Source: Polluticaenibacter yanchengensis (lineage in GTDB: Bacteria; Bacteroidota; Bacteroidia; Chitinophagales; Chitinophagaceae). Taken from it: 33,222 nucleotides of DNA. The stretch covers positions 1 to 33,222 of the forward strand of contig JAQGEF010000036.1 of the NCBI GenBank assembly GCA_027854065.1. Direction: 5' to 3'. Under the pieces are notes generated by a model. It saw nothing but the letters and a program-made list of their open reading frames with translations. It had not been told where the DNA came from and ran no database searches. The translations under genes and the position numbers were made by a program. This document shows positions 23,810 through 32,913 of this stretch, one piece after another (the stretch's first letter is position 1; each line of letters starts with the position of its first letter).

Positions 23810-25204
23810 ATGAAAAATTTAATTCTCACCTTCCTTTTTCTATTTTTTTCAACAAATGTTTTTTCCAAAAAAAATGAAAAAGACATTAAGCTTATTAAGA
23901 ATCAAATTGATTCCCTAATGACAATATCCTATGAAAGAGGTTTATTCAATGGCAATATTCTTGTCGCTAAAAATAATAAAATCATCTATCAAAAATCATT
24001 TGGTTTTACTGATGAAACGAAGCAAACTGTTTTAAATGATAAATCTATATTTAACATTGGCTCTATTGCAAAGGAGTTTAATGCTGTTGCAATAATGATT
24101 TTGGTTGAACGTGGACTGCTAAATCTTGATGACAAAATATCTAAATTTAATTTAGAATTACCTAAGTGGTCAGAAAAAGTTACGGTAAGACATCTTATTA
24201 ATTATGCCAGTGGCATTCCTCCAATCGAACGATTGAAACCCGAAAATGATGTGGAGACGTGGAATATTTTGAGGAGTAATGATAGTCTACTCTTTGAACC
24301 CGGAACTAGTTACAGGTATGATAATGGTAATGTCTTTTTGCAATGAAGAATAATTGAAAAGGTTACCGGAATATCATTTGAGGATTTTGTTATTAAAAAT
24401 ATAGTCAAACCTTTGAAAATGACAAATTCGGTATTTGAACCTAAACCTGGTTATAAAAATCGAACATCTTGTTATGATATAGAAAATGTCCGATGCCCGG
24501 AATTGAAATTTATTAGCGGATGGCTTTGGGTAGATATCAATGATCTATATAAATGGATTGATGGGCTTAATTCTAATCGATTAATATCCAAAGCATCCTT
24601 GCAAACTTTGTTGAATAACCCTTATGCAATTGACGAAGGTGGATCACTTGGCAGGTACTTTGAAAAAGAAAATCTACAAAGACACAATGGCGTTTCTTAC
24701 AAATTTGAATCTATCTTTTTAAACGATTTTACAAATAATATTACAATAATTCTACTGTCCAATAATCTAAACAGAGTTTGGGATTTAGGTCATATTATTC
24801 ACAATGTAATGTTAGGAAAAGAGTACGAAATTCCTAAAAAATCTATTTACCAAGCGATAAGAAAAGAATTTCTCAACGATGTAAATAAAGGTGTACAGAC
24901 TTATTATTTACTCAAAGAGAACTCTAAAAATGAATATAGTTTTGAGAACCCGGGAGAACTTAATAAGTTAGGATATGAATTATTAAGACTCGGAAAAATT
25001 AATGAATCCATCACTGTATTTAAATTGGCGACAAATGAGTTTCCTAAAGATGCAAATCTTTTCGATAGTTTAGGAGAGGCTTATTTGAATGGTAAGCAAT
25101 ACGATTCGGCCTTAGAGAGTTATAAAAAAGCTATCAGTCTTGGTGGCACCAATGGTAATGCTGAAAAAATGATAGAAAAAATCGAGAAAATAACGGGTAA
25201 ATAG
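23810..25204 (+). pseudogene. Serine hydrolase (beta-lactamase/class C-like) with TPR tail, interrupted by an in-frame TGA
   Basis: 464 sense codons split by TGA at 24344-24346. The frame is the same on both sides and the residues continue naturally (YDNGNVFLQ, stop, RIIEKVTGISFEDFV). Features: signal peptide (about 1-19), catalytic SIAK (S85, K88), YDN (Y170, N172) as the second motif, and HNG (about residue 296) as the third. The C-terminal tail has TPR-like repeats (ELNKLGYELLRLGKINESITVF..., ANLFDSLGEAYLNGKQYDSALESYKKAI). It would be a secreted or lipid-anchored periplasmic hydrolase. One base change in a Gly or Arg codon explains the stop. Readthrough or sequencing error are the alternatives. 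Confidence 0.8.
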
Positions 25205-25607
25205 TCATTTATTATTCTCTTGAATGACACCTGAATTTGACAGCTGATTACTGTTCCACAGGAATTTAAATGATTTGAAGGATCGATAAATTTAATACTA
25301 AATGCAGAACGTCTTGGTTTTCATTCATCCATTGACAGCACACAAGACAATTTACAATATGACAACCCTCAAAAAAGCCAAATGAGCAAATGAAAGAATT
25401 TTGCTACAGGCAGAAAGTGCGACTGGTAACAAGATTTTTCTGTAAGGGATTATTTATAAACTTGAAGCTTTATGTTCCTATTGAACCATTTATAATTTAA
25501 ATGATGTATTTCCGGTCATGCCGCATAGTAGTACCAGTGTACAAGTGAGTGACACAACGATGTTTAATAGCAGCACAAAAGCTGGTTCAATAAAAAGAAA
25601 AACTTTA
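25205..25607. other. Intergenic region, nothing recognised
   Basis: 403 bp between two converging genes. No clear terminator hairpin, RNA gene or open frame of note. Very short coding-like stretches (for example around 25385-25440) are broken by stops and match nothing I know. Confidence 0.4.
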
Positions 25608-27797
25608 TTATTCCAAGGTTTTCATGTAAGCGCGGAAGAATAATGCTCCCAAGTTTTTATGTGGAAAGACATATTCCTGGTAATCTTCTTTTCTGCCATT
25701 ACCTAATCTGGCGAGAACATCTTTCATCATATTGGGCCAGTTAATATCTTTACCGGATTTTAACTGCTCTTCCATATACTTGAACAACGCCACATTGATG
25801 GAGCCAAAACCTGTTTGCTTACTGCTAATGATATATGCGTCTGGCGTGATATGCAAAATACTATTCAGGTTCTGGTAAGCACCACAACTACCCAATATGA
25901 CCACCTTACTGCTTGGAGGCAATTTATCAATGGTGTATTTAAGAAAATAACTGTGGCCTCTATGTACGGTAATGGTCGGTTCATAACCATTTTTAGACAT
26001 ATAATCAATCAAAGTTCTTTGCGCTTTCTCATCCAGGTCTTCATTTTCATCAAGCGCCCTGTTTGCAAACAGTATAAATGGAATTTTGGTATTCTTACTG
26101 GTATATTGTACCCATTCCGGTGTCGATTTCATTTCCCACTGGTTCTTATCGCCATAGAGTACAAGTAAATCGCGGAATGTCTTTTTACCGTCATCATCAC
26201 CGTAAAAAAACATTTGCATGATCACCCTGCCCTTATCGTCTCTCAAAAAATTATTTGAAACGTCAAAAAGAGGGAGCATACCTAATGATTTGGATAGGTC
26301 CACTTCTTTACCGTCATTACTTTCCATTATCAGCTTTTCTATTTTGTAAATAGTTTCAGCCTTAGTATTCGCCGTATTTTTAACCTGGTTATAGTTTTTA
26401 ACCACCTGGTTGTACATAATACTTCTTAACGTATCATTCTTTATTCCGCCATAAGCATTTGCCACATCTACAGCATCTTCAATATCTTCTTCATCTGAGC
26501 CGTTATCCAGGTTGTTTACAAAACTTACCAATAAATCATTCACATGGTTTTTACTCATTTTACTTAAAAAATGATCCAGTGTATTATAGTTGGAGGCCAT
26601 GGTCACAAACTTCTTATACTTATCATAGTGTACCATTGTGAGCAAACTATCCGAAACCGGTTTCGCCAACTTATTGAACATAAAATAGTATACATATTTG
26701 TAGCTACTGGTATAAATGCTTTCTTCATTGAGCACTATCAGGTAATAAAGCTCTTCCACGTTCAACTTCTGAATACTTCTGAATCTTATAGCATCGGGGC
26801 TGTTATGCAGGCCATTGATCACGGTAACATATAAATCGTTGCTCTTTTGCTTCAACATTGCCTGTAAAGATTTCTGAGCAATCGGTGTATCGCCGGCAAT
26901 CATGCGCCTGGCGTTTTCCAACTGGGTCTTCACCAGTAAAGCATAATACTTTGTGGAATCTTTAAGCGCTTCCGAAATATCCGATTGTTTGAGCTTACCG
27001 GCAGCCAACGGGTCCAGAAACGGCATATACATTTGCCCGCTTGCCTGGTGCGATAACCGGTACAACAGCTGAATGTATTTATCTTTATCGGCCAGCTGGC
27101 TAATTTTTGCACCTAATGCCGTTCCCCTGGCCTGTGCATAGTTTAAAAAGTCTTCCGGGTACTTTTTTGCAGCAATCAGTAGTAAACTATCGGTAAACCT
27201 GAAATCTGTATTCCGGCTCAATTCCGGTAATATTTTCCTGGGTTGCTCGCTCAGGTATTTAAGCAAAACCACTTCTTTGGCATTGCTGATATATGGATTG
27301 CTTAAAAATGCCACATTATTCACCAACAACTTTGCCACCCCATACTTGTTAGCACTCGCTAAAGGTTCTAAAGACTTGCCGCTCCTGTTTAATATTAAAG
27401 CATTTTCAAAATTAGATACGATCAGAGGTAACTGGTTCCAATTAGATAGCCCGGCTTTTATATCCGTTTCGTACTGTACCAACATCATTTCCAACCCTCT
27501 GATGATGGCTACCTTATCATTGGAGCTTAAAGTAGAATCGAGTTCAGTGCTTCTCTGAATCTCATCTATTTTGTTTTTAAGAATATAAGATATTTGCAGG
27601 TTCACCTCCATATCATTGTCCACTTTCAATAACCCTTCACCTGCATTGCCATATTTTGTAAACAATTGTTTTTGTACATCATCCAGTTTCTTATGAAATA
27701 AAGCACGAGACATATCTGGTGTAAACTGGTTATCCTGTGCATTTGTGCTGAAAACAACTGTTATTAAAAATGAGAATATTAAGTATATTTTTTTCAT
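25608..27797 (-). CDS. Large secreted protein with a caspase-fold-like C-terminal signature
   Basis: 729 aa with a signal peptide (MKKIYLIFSFLITVVFSTNA, cleaved before QDN). The first 500 residues are helical and unrecognised. Near the C terminus, TITVHRGHSY (H612, H615) follows a hydrophobic strand and KVVILGSCGAYQ (C638) follows another. This His-Gly...hydrophobic-SCG order is that of clan CD cysteine peptidases (caspase/gingipain/C11 fold). The ILHITPDAYIISSKQTGFGSIN stretch after the Cys could form the specificity loop. Peptidase activity is inference. It may alternatively be a non-catalytic caspase-like domain. A -7 element is seen at 27821-27828. Confidence 0.65.
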   Translation of the reverse strand: MKKIYLIFSFLITVVFSTNAQDNQFTPDMSRALFHKKLDDVQKQLFTKYGNAGEGLLKVDNDMEVNLQISYILKNKIDEIQRSTELDSTLSSNDKVAIIRGLEMMLVQYETDIKAGLSNWNQLPLIVSNFENALILNRSGKSLEPLASANKYGVAKLLVNNVAFLSNPYISNAKEVVLLKYLSEQPRKILPELSRNTDFRFTDSLLLIAAKKYPEDFLNYAQARGTALGAKISQLADKDKYIQLLYRLSHQASGQMYMPFLDPLAAGKLKQSDISEALKDSTKYYALLVKTQLENARRMIAGDTPIAQKSLQAMLKQKSNDLYVTVINGLHNSPDAIRFRSIQKLNVEELYYLIVLNEESIYTSSYKYVYYFMFNKLAKPVSDSLLTMVHYDKYKKFVTMASNYNTLDHFLSKMSKNHVNDLLVSFVNNLDNGSDEEDIEDAVDVANAYGGIKNDTLRSIMYNQVVKNYNQVKNTANTKAETIYKIEKLIMESNDGKEVDLSKSLGMLPLFDVSNNFLRDDKGRVIMQMFFYGDDDGKKTFRDLLVLYGDKNQWEMKSTPEWVQYTSKNTKIPFILFANRALDENEDLDEKAQRTLIDYMSKNGYEPTITVHRGHSYFLKYTIDKLPPSSKVVILGSCGAYQNLNSILHITPDAYIISSKQTGFGSINVALFKYMEEQLKSGKDINWPNMMKDVLARLGNGRKEDYQEYVFPHKNLGALFFRAYMKTLE

Positions 27798-27820
27798 CTA
27801 TCTTTCCAATATTACTAATA

Positions 27821-27828
27821 CAAAAATA
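27821..27828 (-). promoter_or_regulatory. -7 element upstream of the large secreted protein gene
   Basis: On the minus strand TATTTTTG, 23 nt before the start codon, fits TAnnTTTG. No good -33 element is seen at the usual distance. Confidence 0.35.
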
Positions 27829-28034
27829 CCTAAACAACTGTATTAAACTTGTTAATATACCAATCTGCAATAATTAGTTATTCAAATACATTTTTAATGC
27901 CAGTTTTTCTGCAGGCACTATTGTTTCTATAAATTAAAATGTGTGTAAATTTATAGAATATTGATTATAAGCCCGGAATCAAAGTTAACAATATGGTAAT
28001 GACCGTTTTTAATTACATAACCATTATTTAAATT

Positions 28035-28042
28035 TAATTTTG
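28035..28042 (+). promoter_or_regulatory. -7 element upstream of the response regulator gene
   Basis: TAATTTTG fits TAnnTTTG and lies 13 nt before the ATG at 28056, giving a very short leader. The -33 element is unclear (a GTTTTT run lies near the right distance). Confidence 0.45.
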
Positions 28043-28055
28043 CAAAAAAAACGAG

Positions 28056-28736
28056 ATGAATTCTAAAGCAAAGGTATTAATTGCAGATGACGAGCAAGAC
28101 ATTTTGGAAATCATAAGTTTTTCATTGTTTAAAGAAGGCTATGAGGTTTACACAGCCAACGATGGACAACAAGCGCTTGAAAAAGCAAAAGAAATTTCTC
28201 CTGACCTAATCATTCTGGACGTAATGATGCCGGTTAAAAGCGGAACAGAGGTTTGCTCAATCCTAAAATCAAATCCTCAGTTTAAAGAAACACTTATCAT
28301 TATGCTAACAGCCCTAAGCGATGATGCATCACATATAAAGGGATTAGATGCAGGTGCGGACGATTACATTTCAAAACCCATCAGTCCAAAAGTATTGGTG
28401 AGTAAAGTAAATGCATTATTCCGCCGGGTAACAAAAGATGAAGGATTAGATAAAATCCTAAAAATCAGCAATCTTACAATAGATCCTATTAAATATGTAA
28501 CATCGGTAGAAAACCGTGATGTTATACTTGCAAAAAAAGAATTTGAATTACTTTATTTACTGGCATCAAAACCGGGAAAAGTCTTCTTACGCAACGAGAT
28601 TCTTGGAGCAATCTGGGGCAATGATGTCATAGTCGGTGACAGAACCATTGATGTTCACATCCGTAAAATCCGTCAAAAACTAGATTTAGATTGTCTTACT
28701 ACTGTAAAAGGAGTTGGTTACAAGTTCGAATATTAA
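28056..28736 (+). CDS. OmpR/PhoB-type two-component response regulator
   Basis: 226 aa. Receiver domain (about 5-120) with the acid pair D11/D12, phosphoacceptor D55 (LIILDVMMP), T85 and K107 (SKPIS). A winged-helix domain (about 135-226) has FELLYLLASKPGKVFLRNEIL, RTIDVHIRKIRQKL and TVKGVGYKFEY. No histidine kinase gene is adjacent in the window, so the partner is encoded elsewhere or outside. Transcribed alone and followed by a terminator. Confidence 0.93.
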   Translation: MNSKAKVLIADDEQDILEIISFSLFKEGYEVYTANDGQQALEKAKEISPDLIILDVMMPVKSGTEVCSILKSNPQFKETLIIMLTALSDDASHIKGLDAGADDYISKPISPKVLVSKVNALFRRVTKDEGLDKILKISNLTIDPIKYVTSVENRDVILAKKEFELLYLLASKPGKVFLRNEILGAIWGNDVIVGDRTIDVHIRKIRQKLDLDCLTTVKGVGYKFEY

Positions 28737-28764
28737 GATTCAGATCCATATCACACATAATATT

Positions 28765-28794
28765 AAAGGCAGTGCATTATTCCACTGCCTTTTT
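28765..28794 (+). terminator. Intrinsic terminator after the response regulator gene
   Basis: AAAGGCAGTG (28765-28774) pairs with CACTGCCTTT (28783-28792) with an 8-nt loop, and the 3' arm runs into a T tract. Confidence 0.85.
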
Positions 28795-28890
28795 CTATAC
28801 CGTTAAACAATCATTTATTCCCCCCGAGTAACCGATTTTCTGTTACAGGATTATTTTTTATCTATACCTGATAGCGAAGGTATGCTTATA

Positions 28891-28950
28891 AATATACATA
28901 AATGAAACAGGTTAGCATAATAGTGCTAACCTGTTTCATTTATGTATATT
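28891..28950. terminator. Long perfect inverted repeat, terminator of the ferritin gene
   Basis: 27 bp perfectly complementary (28891-28917 with 28924-28950), 6-nt loop TAATAG, core AAACAGGTTAGCA. It ends 7 nt before the ferritin stop codon, on its downstream side. Confidence 0.7.
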
Positions 28951-28957
28951 AAAAGGA

Positions 28958-29473
28958 TTAATACTTGGCCTTTCCGCTTGGTTGGCCAACATTTAGAATA
29001 TCCCTGTCGAACAAATATAAACCACTCTTATCGTCACCAATCATTTCAAGTTTATCGTTTAGTTTTCTTGCCAGTTGTTCTTCTTCTATTTGTTCAGCTA
29101 CATACCATTGTAAAAAATTGTGTGTCGCATAATCTTTTTCTTCCAGTGCAGTATGTACCAAATCATTAATACTTGCACTTACTTCCATTTCATGTTGTAA
29201 CAATGCATTAAATGCATGTTTTAATGATGGATAAGTTAATACCGGTTGTGCCAGTGCCGGAATTACAGCAAAACCTCCACGCTCATTAATATATCCGACC
29301 AATTTCAGCATATGCATTCTTTCTTCATCGCTATGGCGATAAAAGAAAGCAGTAACACCATCCAAACCAGGTTGAATCTCCGCCCAACTTGCCATGGCCA
29401 GATAGGCTTGAGAAGATTGTGCTTCCAATGTTAACTGAGCATTTAGCCCTTGCTTCATTCTTTCTGATAACAT
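28958..29473 (-). CDS. ftnA: Ferritin (iron storage)
   Basis: 171 aa, the normal length. A four-helix bundle with ferroxidase ligands E17, E50, H54 (DEERMHM), E95 (QHE) and Q128/E-rich helix AEQIEEEQLARK. The TLEAQSSQAYLAMASW and GGFAVIP motifs are typical of bacterial non-haem ferritin. It stores Fe(III) in a 24-subunit cytoplasmic shell. It is monocistronic and ends at a strong hairpin. Confidence 0.95.
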   Translation of the reverse strand: MLSERMKQGLNAQLTLEAQSSQAYLAMASWAEIQPGLDGVTAFFYRHSDEERMHMLKLVGYINERGGFAVIPALAQPVLTYPSLKHAFNALLQHEMEVSASINDLVHTALEEKDYATHNFLQWYVAEQIEEEQLARKLNDKLEMIGDDKSGLYLFDRDILNVGQPSGKAKY

Positions 29474-29684
29474 ATAAATAGTTTTAAGTTTTAATAATTA
29501 TCTCTTCTATTTCAATTGTAAATAAATATACTATTTTAGTCAATAACAAAAAAAACTTCCTATTTTAGGAATTTATATAATTTTAAACACCTGATATACG
29601 GTTAAGAACAAAATACTTAGTTACTTTGCACCTGCTTTTAAACTTAAATGGAATTAAGGAATCTATCAAACTAAACATCACAAA

Positions 29685-30164
29685 ATGAAAAAAATATTAT
29701 TTAGCTTATGCTTACTTTTTGGTTTTGGAATTACTTCAGCTATTGCGCAACCCCCGGTAGGTGATGCGAACGTAGGCGACACTTATGGCGCTGTAATTGA
29801 GCCTCAAGGAGCAGTAGATATCACCAAATTAAATGAACTGGTAAAAGGTACTGATTCAGTTGATGTAAAAATAAAAGCCGAAATACTTGAAGTATGTCCT
29901 AAAAAAGGCTGTTGGGTATCATTGAGAATGCCAAATGGTGAGCCGGTTTTCGTAAGAATGAAAAATTACGCATTCTTCCTTCCTTTAAACGCCGTTGGTA
30001 AAGAAGTGGTTTTAGAAGGCAAAGCATACAAAAAAGTAACATCAGTAAAAGAATTACAACATTACGCAGAAGATAAAAAAATGAGTAAAGAAGATATTGC
30101 CAAAATTACAAAGCCTAAAGAAGAATTTCGTTTTCTGGCAAATGGCATTGTAGTAGTAGAATAA
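29685..30164 (+). CDS. DUF4920-family secreted protein
   Basis: 159 aa with a signal peptide (MKKILFSLCLLFGFGITSAIA, cut before QPP). The mature part has GDTYGAVIEPQGAVDITKL, the paired cysteines in EVCPKKGCWVSL, MKNYAFFLPL and GKEVVLEGKAYKKV, the pattern of DUF4920, an OB-like fold family of unknown function. The C-x4-C could form a disulfide or bind metal. It is probably periplasmic and is followed by a hairpin terminator. Confidence 0.85.
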   Translation: MKKILFSLCLLFGFGITSAIAQPPVGDANVGDTYGAVIEPQGAVDITKLNELVKGTDSVDVKIKAEILEVCPKKGCWVSLRMPNGEPVFVRMKNYAFFLPLNAVGKEVVLEGKAYKKVTSVKELQHYAEDKKMSKEDIAKITKPKEEFRFLANGIVVVE

Positions 30165-30174
30165 CTCCCATACT

Positions 30175-30223
30175 CGTGTATTAAAAAAGGCAGGCAATAA
30201 CAGCTTGCCTTTTTTAATACACG
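30175..30223 (+). terminator. Terminator after the DUF4920 gene
   Basis: A 21-bp inverted repeat (30175-30195 with 30203-30223, one G-T pair), core AAAAAAGGCAGGC/GCTTGCCTTTTTT, 7-nt loop. Confidence 0.85.
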
Positions 30224-30252
30224 TTATCTTTACATCCTTATTGTAACAGCAT

Positions 30253-31380
30253 ATGAATATAGGATTTGATGCCAAACGAGCATTTCATAACAAAACAGGA
30301 TTGGGTAATTACAGCAGAGCCTTAATTACAGCTTTAGATGAATTTTATACTACCAATAACTATATTCTTTACTCCAAAAAAACAACGAACCAGGCATACA
30401 ACAAATGGTATCAACAATTAAATCATGCCCGTTTAGTAAGTCCTGCATCCAAAAAATTAAGTTCACTTTGGAGAACCTTTAGTATCCCCCGCTTATTAGC
30501 AGCCCACAATTGTGATATTTACCATGGTTTAAGCGCAGAATTACCATTTGGCAAAAAACCTGCTAACACAAAGTATATCGTCACCATACATGACCTTATT
30601 TTTTTAAGATTACCGCACTTATTCCCCTTCATAGACCGAAAAATATACTACCAGAAAAATATTTCCGCTTGTAAAAAAGCAGATAGGATTATAGCTATCA
30701 GTGAACAAACAAAAGCAGACCTGATCAATTTTCTGAAAGTCCCGGCAGAAAAAATTGATGTCGTTTACCAAACCTGTGATACCATATTTGAGCAAAAATG
30801 GCATGAACAGGATAAACAGGCATTAAAAATAAAATACGATCTACCTGATACTTATATTCTCAATGTAGGTACCCTGGAGGAACGCAAAAATGCCCTTATC
30901 ATACTTAAAGCACTTACGCAACTACCCGAAAAGATACAAGCCGTTTTCATAGGGAAACAAACAGCCTATCAGGCCACATTAAACGAATATATAGAAAAAC
31001 ATCATTTACAGCAGCGCGTAAAATTCCTTTCAAACATTCCCTTCGCGGAACTACCCGGGTTATACCAGTTAGCAAGTGTTTTCGTATATCCCTCCACCTT
31101 CGAAGGCTTTGGCATACCGGTACTGGAAGCATTAAAATGCGGCACACCAACCATAGCAGCCACAGGAAGTTGTCTCGAAGAAGCCGGCGGTGAAGGTGCT
31201 ATTTACTTTCATCCAAATAACAGCGAAGCTTTAAAAGATGCCATTGAAAAAATCCTTCATGATCCTGCATTCACCGCACAAATCATTCACAAAGGTTATG
31301 AGCACGCAGCATTATTCAGTAACCAGGCTTTTGCAGACAAAACCATAGAAGTTTACCAACGCGTCATTAAAAAAGACTGA
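30253..31380 (+). CDS. GT4-family glycosyltransferase
   Basis: 375 aa with a GT-B fold. Residues about 1-185 are the acceptor domain (IGFDAKRAFHNKTGLGNYSRAL at the start, the N-terminal glycine loop). Residues about 195-375 are the nucleotide-sugar domain with LNVGTLEERKN, FLSNIPFAELPGLYQLASVFVYPS and the EX7E motif EGFGIPVLE (E284, E292). It transfers a sugar from a nucleotide donor to a glycan or lipid; donor and acceptor are unknown. No other glycan genes are near. The dapD gene follows after 92 nt. Confidence 0.9.
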   Translation: MNIGFDAKRAFHNKTGLGNYSRALITALDEFYTTNNYILYSKKTTNQAYNKWYQQLNHARLVSPASKKLSSLWRTFSIPRLLAAHNCDIYHGLSAELPFGKKPANTKYIVTIHDLIFLRLPHLFPFIDRKIYYQKNISACKKADRIIAISEQTKADLINFLKVPAEKIDVVYQTCDTIFEQKWHEQDKQALKIKYDLPDTYILNVGTLEERKNALIILKALTQLPEKIQAVFIGKQTAYQATLNEYIEKHHLQQRVKFLSNIPFAELPGLYQLASVFVYPSTFEGFGIPVLEALKCGTPTIAATGSCLEEAGGEGAIYFHPNNSEALKDAIEKILHDPAFTAQIIHKGYEHAALFSNQAFADKTIEVYQRVIKKD

Positions 31381-31446
31381 AATATCAATTTCAACCCACA
31401 TTCATAAAAAATAAACTTAAAAGTAAACTAACTGCGTTCTGAATCT

Positions 31447-31454
31447 TATTTTTG
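31447..31454 (+). promoter_or_regulatory. -7 element upstream of dapD
   Basis: TATTTTTG fits TAnnTTTG, 18 nt before the ATG at 31473. No convincing -33 element. It also argues against the in-frame TTG at 31452, which lies inside the element. Confidence 0.5.
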
Positions 31455-31472
31455 CGCCAAACAAATCAAAAA

Positions 31473-32288
31473 ATGAGCAGCAATAAAGAGTTAATTCAGC
31501 AAGCTTGGGAAAATCGTGTGTTAATTAAAGAAAATGAATACATTTTCGCTATTGAGCAAGTTATTGAAGATGTTGATAAAGGACGTTTACGTATAGCAGA
31601 GCCAACCGAAAATGGCTGGCAGGTGAATGAGTGGGTTAAACAAGCCATTTTAATGTATTTCGGCATCCGCAATATGCAAACCTTCGAAGTAGGACCATTA
31701 GAGTTTCACGATAAAATGCCATTAAAAACCAATTATGCGGAGTTAGGAGTACGCGTTGTACCACATGCTGTAGCACGTTATGGCGCTTATTTAGCTAAAA
31801 ATGTAGTAATGATGCCTTCATACGTAAATATCGGGGCCTTTGTGGACGAAGGTACAATGGTAGATACCTGGGCAACCGTAGGTAGCTGCGCGCAAATTGG
31901 TAAAAACGTACACTTAAGCGGTGGTGTTGGTATCGGTGGTGTATTAGAGCCATTACAAGCCAGCCCGGTTATTATAGAAGACGGCGCATTTATTGGCAGT
32001 CGTTGTATTGTAGTAGAAGGTGTGATTGTGGAAAAAGAAGCTGTTTTAGGAGCCAATGTTGTATTGACAAAATCAACCAAAATCATTGATGTAAGCGGCA
32101 CTGAGCCGGTTGAGTACAAAGGTCGCATTCCGGCACGCAGCGTTGTCATTCCAGGTTCTTACAACAAACAATTTCCTGCAGGTGAGTACGGTGTAAGCTG
32201 TGCATTAATCATTGGTCAGCGTAAAGCAAGTACCGATTTAAAAACCAGCTTAAACGATGCTTTAAGAGATTTCAACGTTTCTATTTAA
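31473..32288 (+). CDS. dapD: 2,3,4,5-tetrahydropyridine-2,6-dicarboxylate N-succinyltransferase
   Basis: 271 aa from the ATG at 31473. DapD catalyses succinylation of tetrahydrodipicolinate in the lysine/diaminopimelate pathway. After an N-terminal helical part comes a left-handed beta-helix of hexapeptide repeats (about 105-230), with MMPSYVNIGAFVDEGTMVDTW, GSCAQIGKNVHLSGGVGIGG and VVEGVIVEKEAVLGANV. The C-terminal GEYGVSCALIIGQR is also typical. Length and motifs match the trimeric family. Confidence 0.95.
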   Translation: MSSNKELIQQAWENRVLIKENEYIFAIEQVIEDVDKGRLRIAEPTENGWQVNEWVKQAILMYFGIRNMQTFEVGPLEFHDKMPLKTNYAELGVRVVPHAVARYGAYLAKNVVMMPSYVNIGAFVDEGTMVDTWATVGSCAQIGKNVHLSGGVGIGGVLEPLQASPVIIEDGAFIGSRCIVVEGVIVEKEAVLGANVVLTKSTKIIDVSGTEPVEYKGRIPARSVVIPGSYNKQFPAGEYGVSCALIIGQRKASTDLKTSLNDALRDFNVSI

Positions 32289-32311
32289 TCCTACATAAAG
32301 GCTCAAAATAT

Positions 32312-32343
32312 AAAAAAACAATCCGGGATCGGGTTGTTTTTTT
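32312..32343 (+). terminator. Intrinsic terminator after dapD
   Basis: AAAAAAACAATCC (32312-32324) pairs with GGGTTGTTTTTTT (32331-32343) with a 6-nt loop, then T-rich sequence. Confidence 0.85.
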
Positions 32344-32348
32344 CATTT

Positions 32349-32470
32349 GGGGCTGTCAGCAGCAATCCTTCTTCTCATCATTTGTTCCTGCTGCTTTGGG
32401 GTTCGCTGCGCTCCGTACTCCTGCCGTCGTACCAGGCTCGTGCCTCGCCTGCCCACACATCAGGCAGCCC
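32349..32470. repeat. Foldback element, GC-rich, of the dispersed-repeat type
   Basis: Ends GGGGCTGTC (32349-32357) and GGCAGCCC (32463-32470) are complementary apart from one position. CAGCAG and CTGCTG near the left end also pair. No credible gene: the overlapping short frames are low-complexity. It resembles dispersed intergenic foldback sequences of Chitinophagaceae-like genomes, by memory only. Confidence 0.4.
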
Positions 32471-32497
32471 TTATACAGTAGTAATCCTTATCATCCC

Positions 32498-32638
32498 CCT
32501 TGCTATATTATTGATTGAACAGTTTTCCGCAGATATCGCAGAAAAAAAATACATCCGCTGATCAACGCTGATCTTTTTAGGGTTCATCTGCGGATCATCT
32601 GCGCAGAACATCTGCGAACATCTGCGGGATTATCTCAT
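32498..32638. repeat. CTGCG-rich repeat, copy 1
   Basis: Begins CCTTGCTATAT and continues with TTTCCGCAGATATCGCAG, CCGCTGATCAACGCTGATC, four ATCTGCG units and GGGATTATCTCAT. The same order returns in copy 2 (32719-32854). The ATCTGCG units are spaced 10-20 nt apart. It is non-coding. Confidence 0.75.
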
Positions 32639-32718
32639 GATTATTGTCTTGCTCGTTGCCATCTATGTTTTGGGATAAATTAATGCTGATGAGCAGCAAG
32701 CATATTCATCTACCAACA

Positions 32719-32854
32719 CCCTTGCTATATAAATTGCATAACTTTCCGCAGATATCGCAGAAAAAAATACAACCGCTGATCAACGCTGATCTTTTAGAAT
32801 CCATCTGCGATCATCTGCGCAGAACATCCGCGTCAATCTGCGGGATTATCTCAT
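32719..32854. repeat. CTGCG-rich repeat, copy 2
   Basis: Same element as 32498-32638: CCTTGCTATAT, TTTCCGCAGATATCGCAG, CCGCTGATCAACGCTGATC, ATCTGCG units and a GGGATTATCTCAT end. Both copies are in the same direction, 80 bp apart, next to the rRNA operon. Confidence 0.75.
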
Positions 32855-32876
32855 ATTTCAGTTCACCTACGCACAC

Positions 32877-32905
32877 AAAAAAGCCCCAACTTCTCAGCTG
32901 AGGCT
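32877..32905 (-). terminator. Terminator of the rRNA operon
   Basis: On the minus strand, AGCCTC and GGGGCT pair around a loop containing AGCTGAG, followed by six T, just after the 5S gene. Confidence 0.7.
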
Positions 32906-32913
32906 CTCTCAAT

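Noticed and set aside
24413..25204. A separate gene starting with TTG at 24413
   Set aside because: The frame is continuous with the upstream hydrolase across one TGA, and residues just after the stop fit the same protein, so it is one interrupted gene.
25420..25450. GGTAACAAGA near 25430 as another attC-like site
   Set aside because: No matching right arm or conserved loop follows; the resemblance is limited to a few bases.
32498..32854. CRISPR array
   Set aside because: Two long copies with degenerate short units, without regular spacers or cas genes.
32334..32901. Two plus-strand frames of 75 and 85 codons before the 5S gene
   Set aside because: They run through the foldback element and the CTGCG repeats, and show no coding signature.
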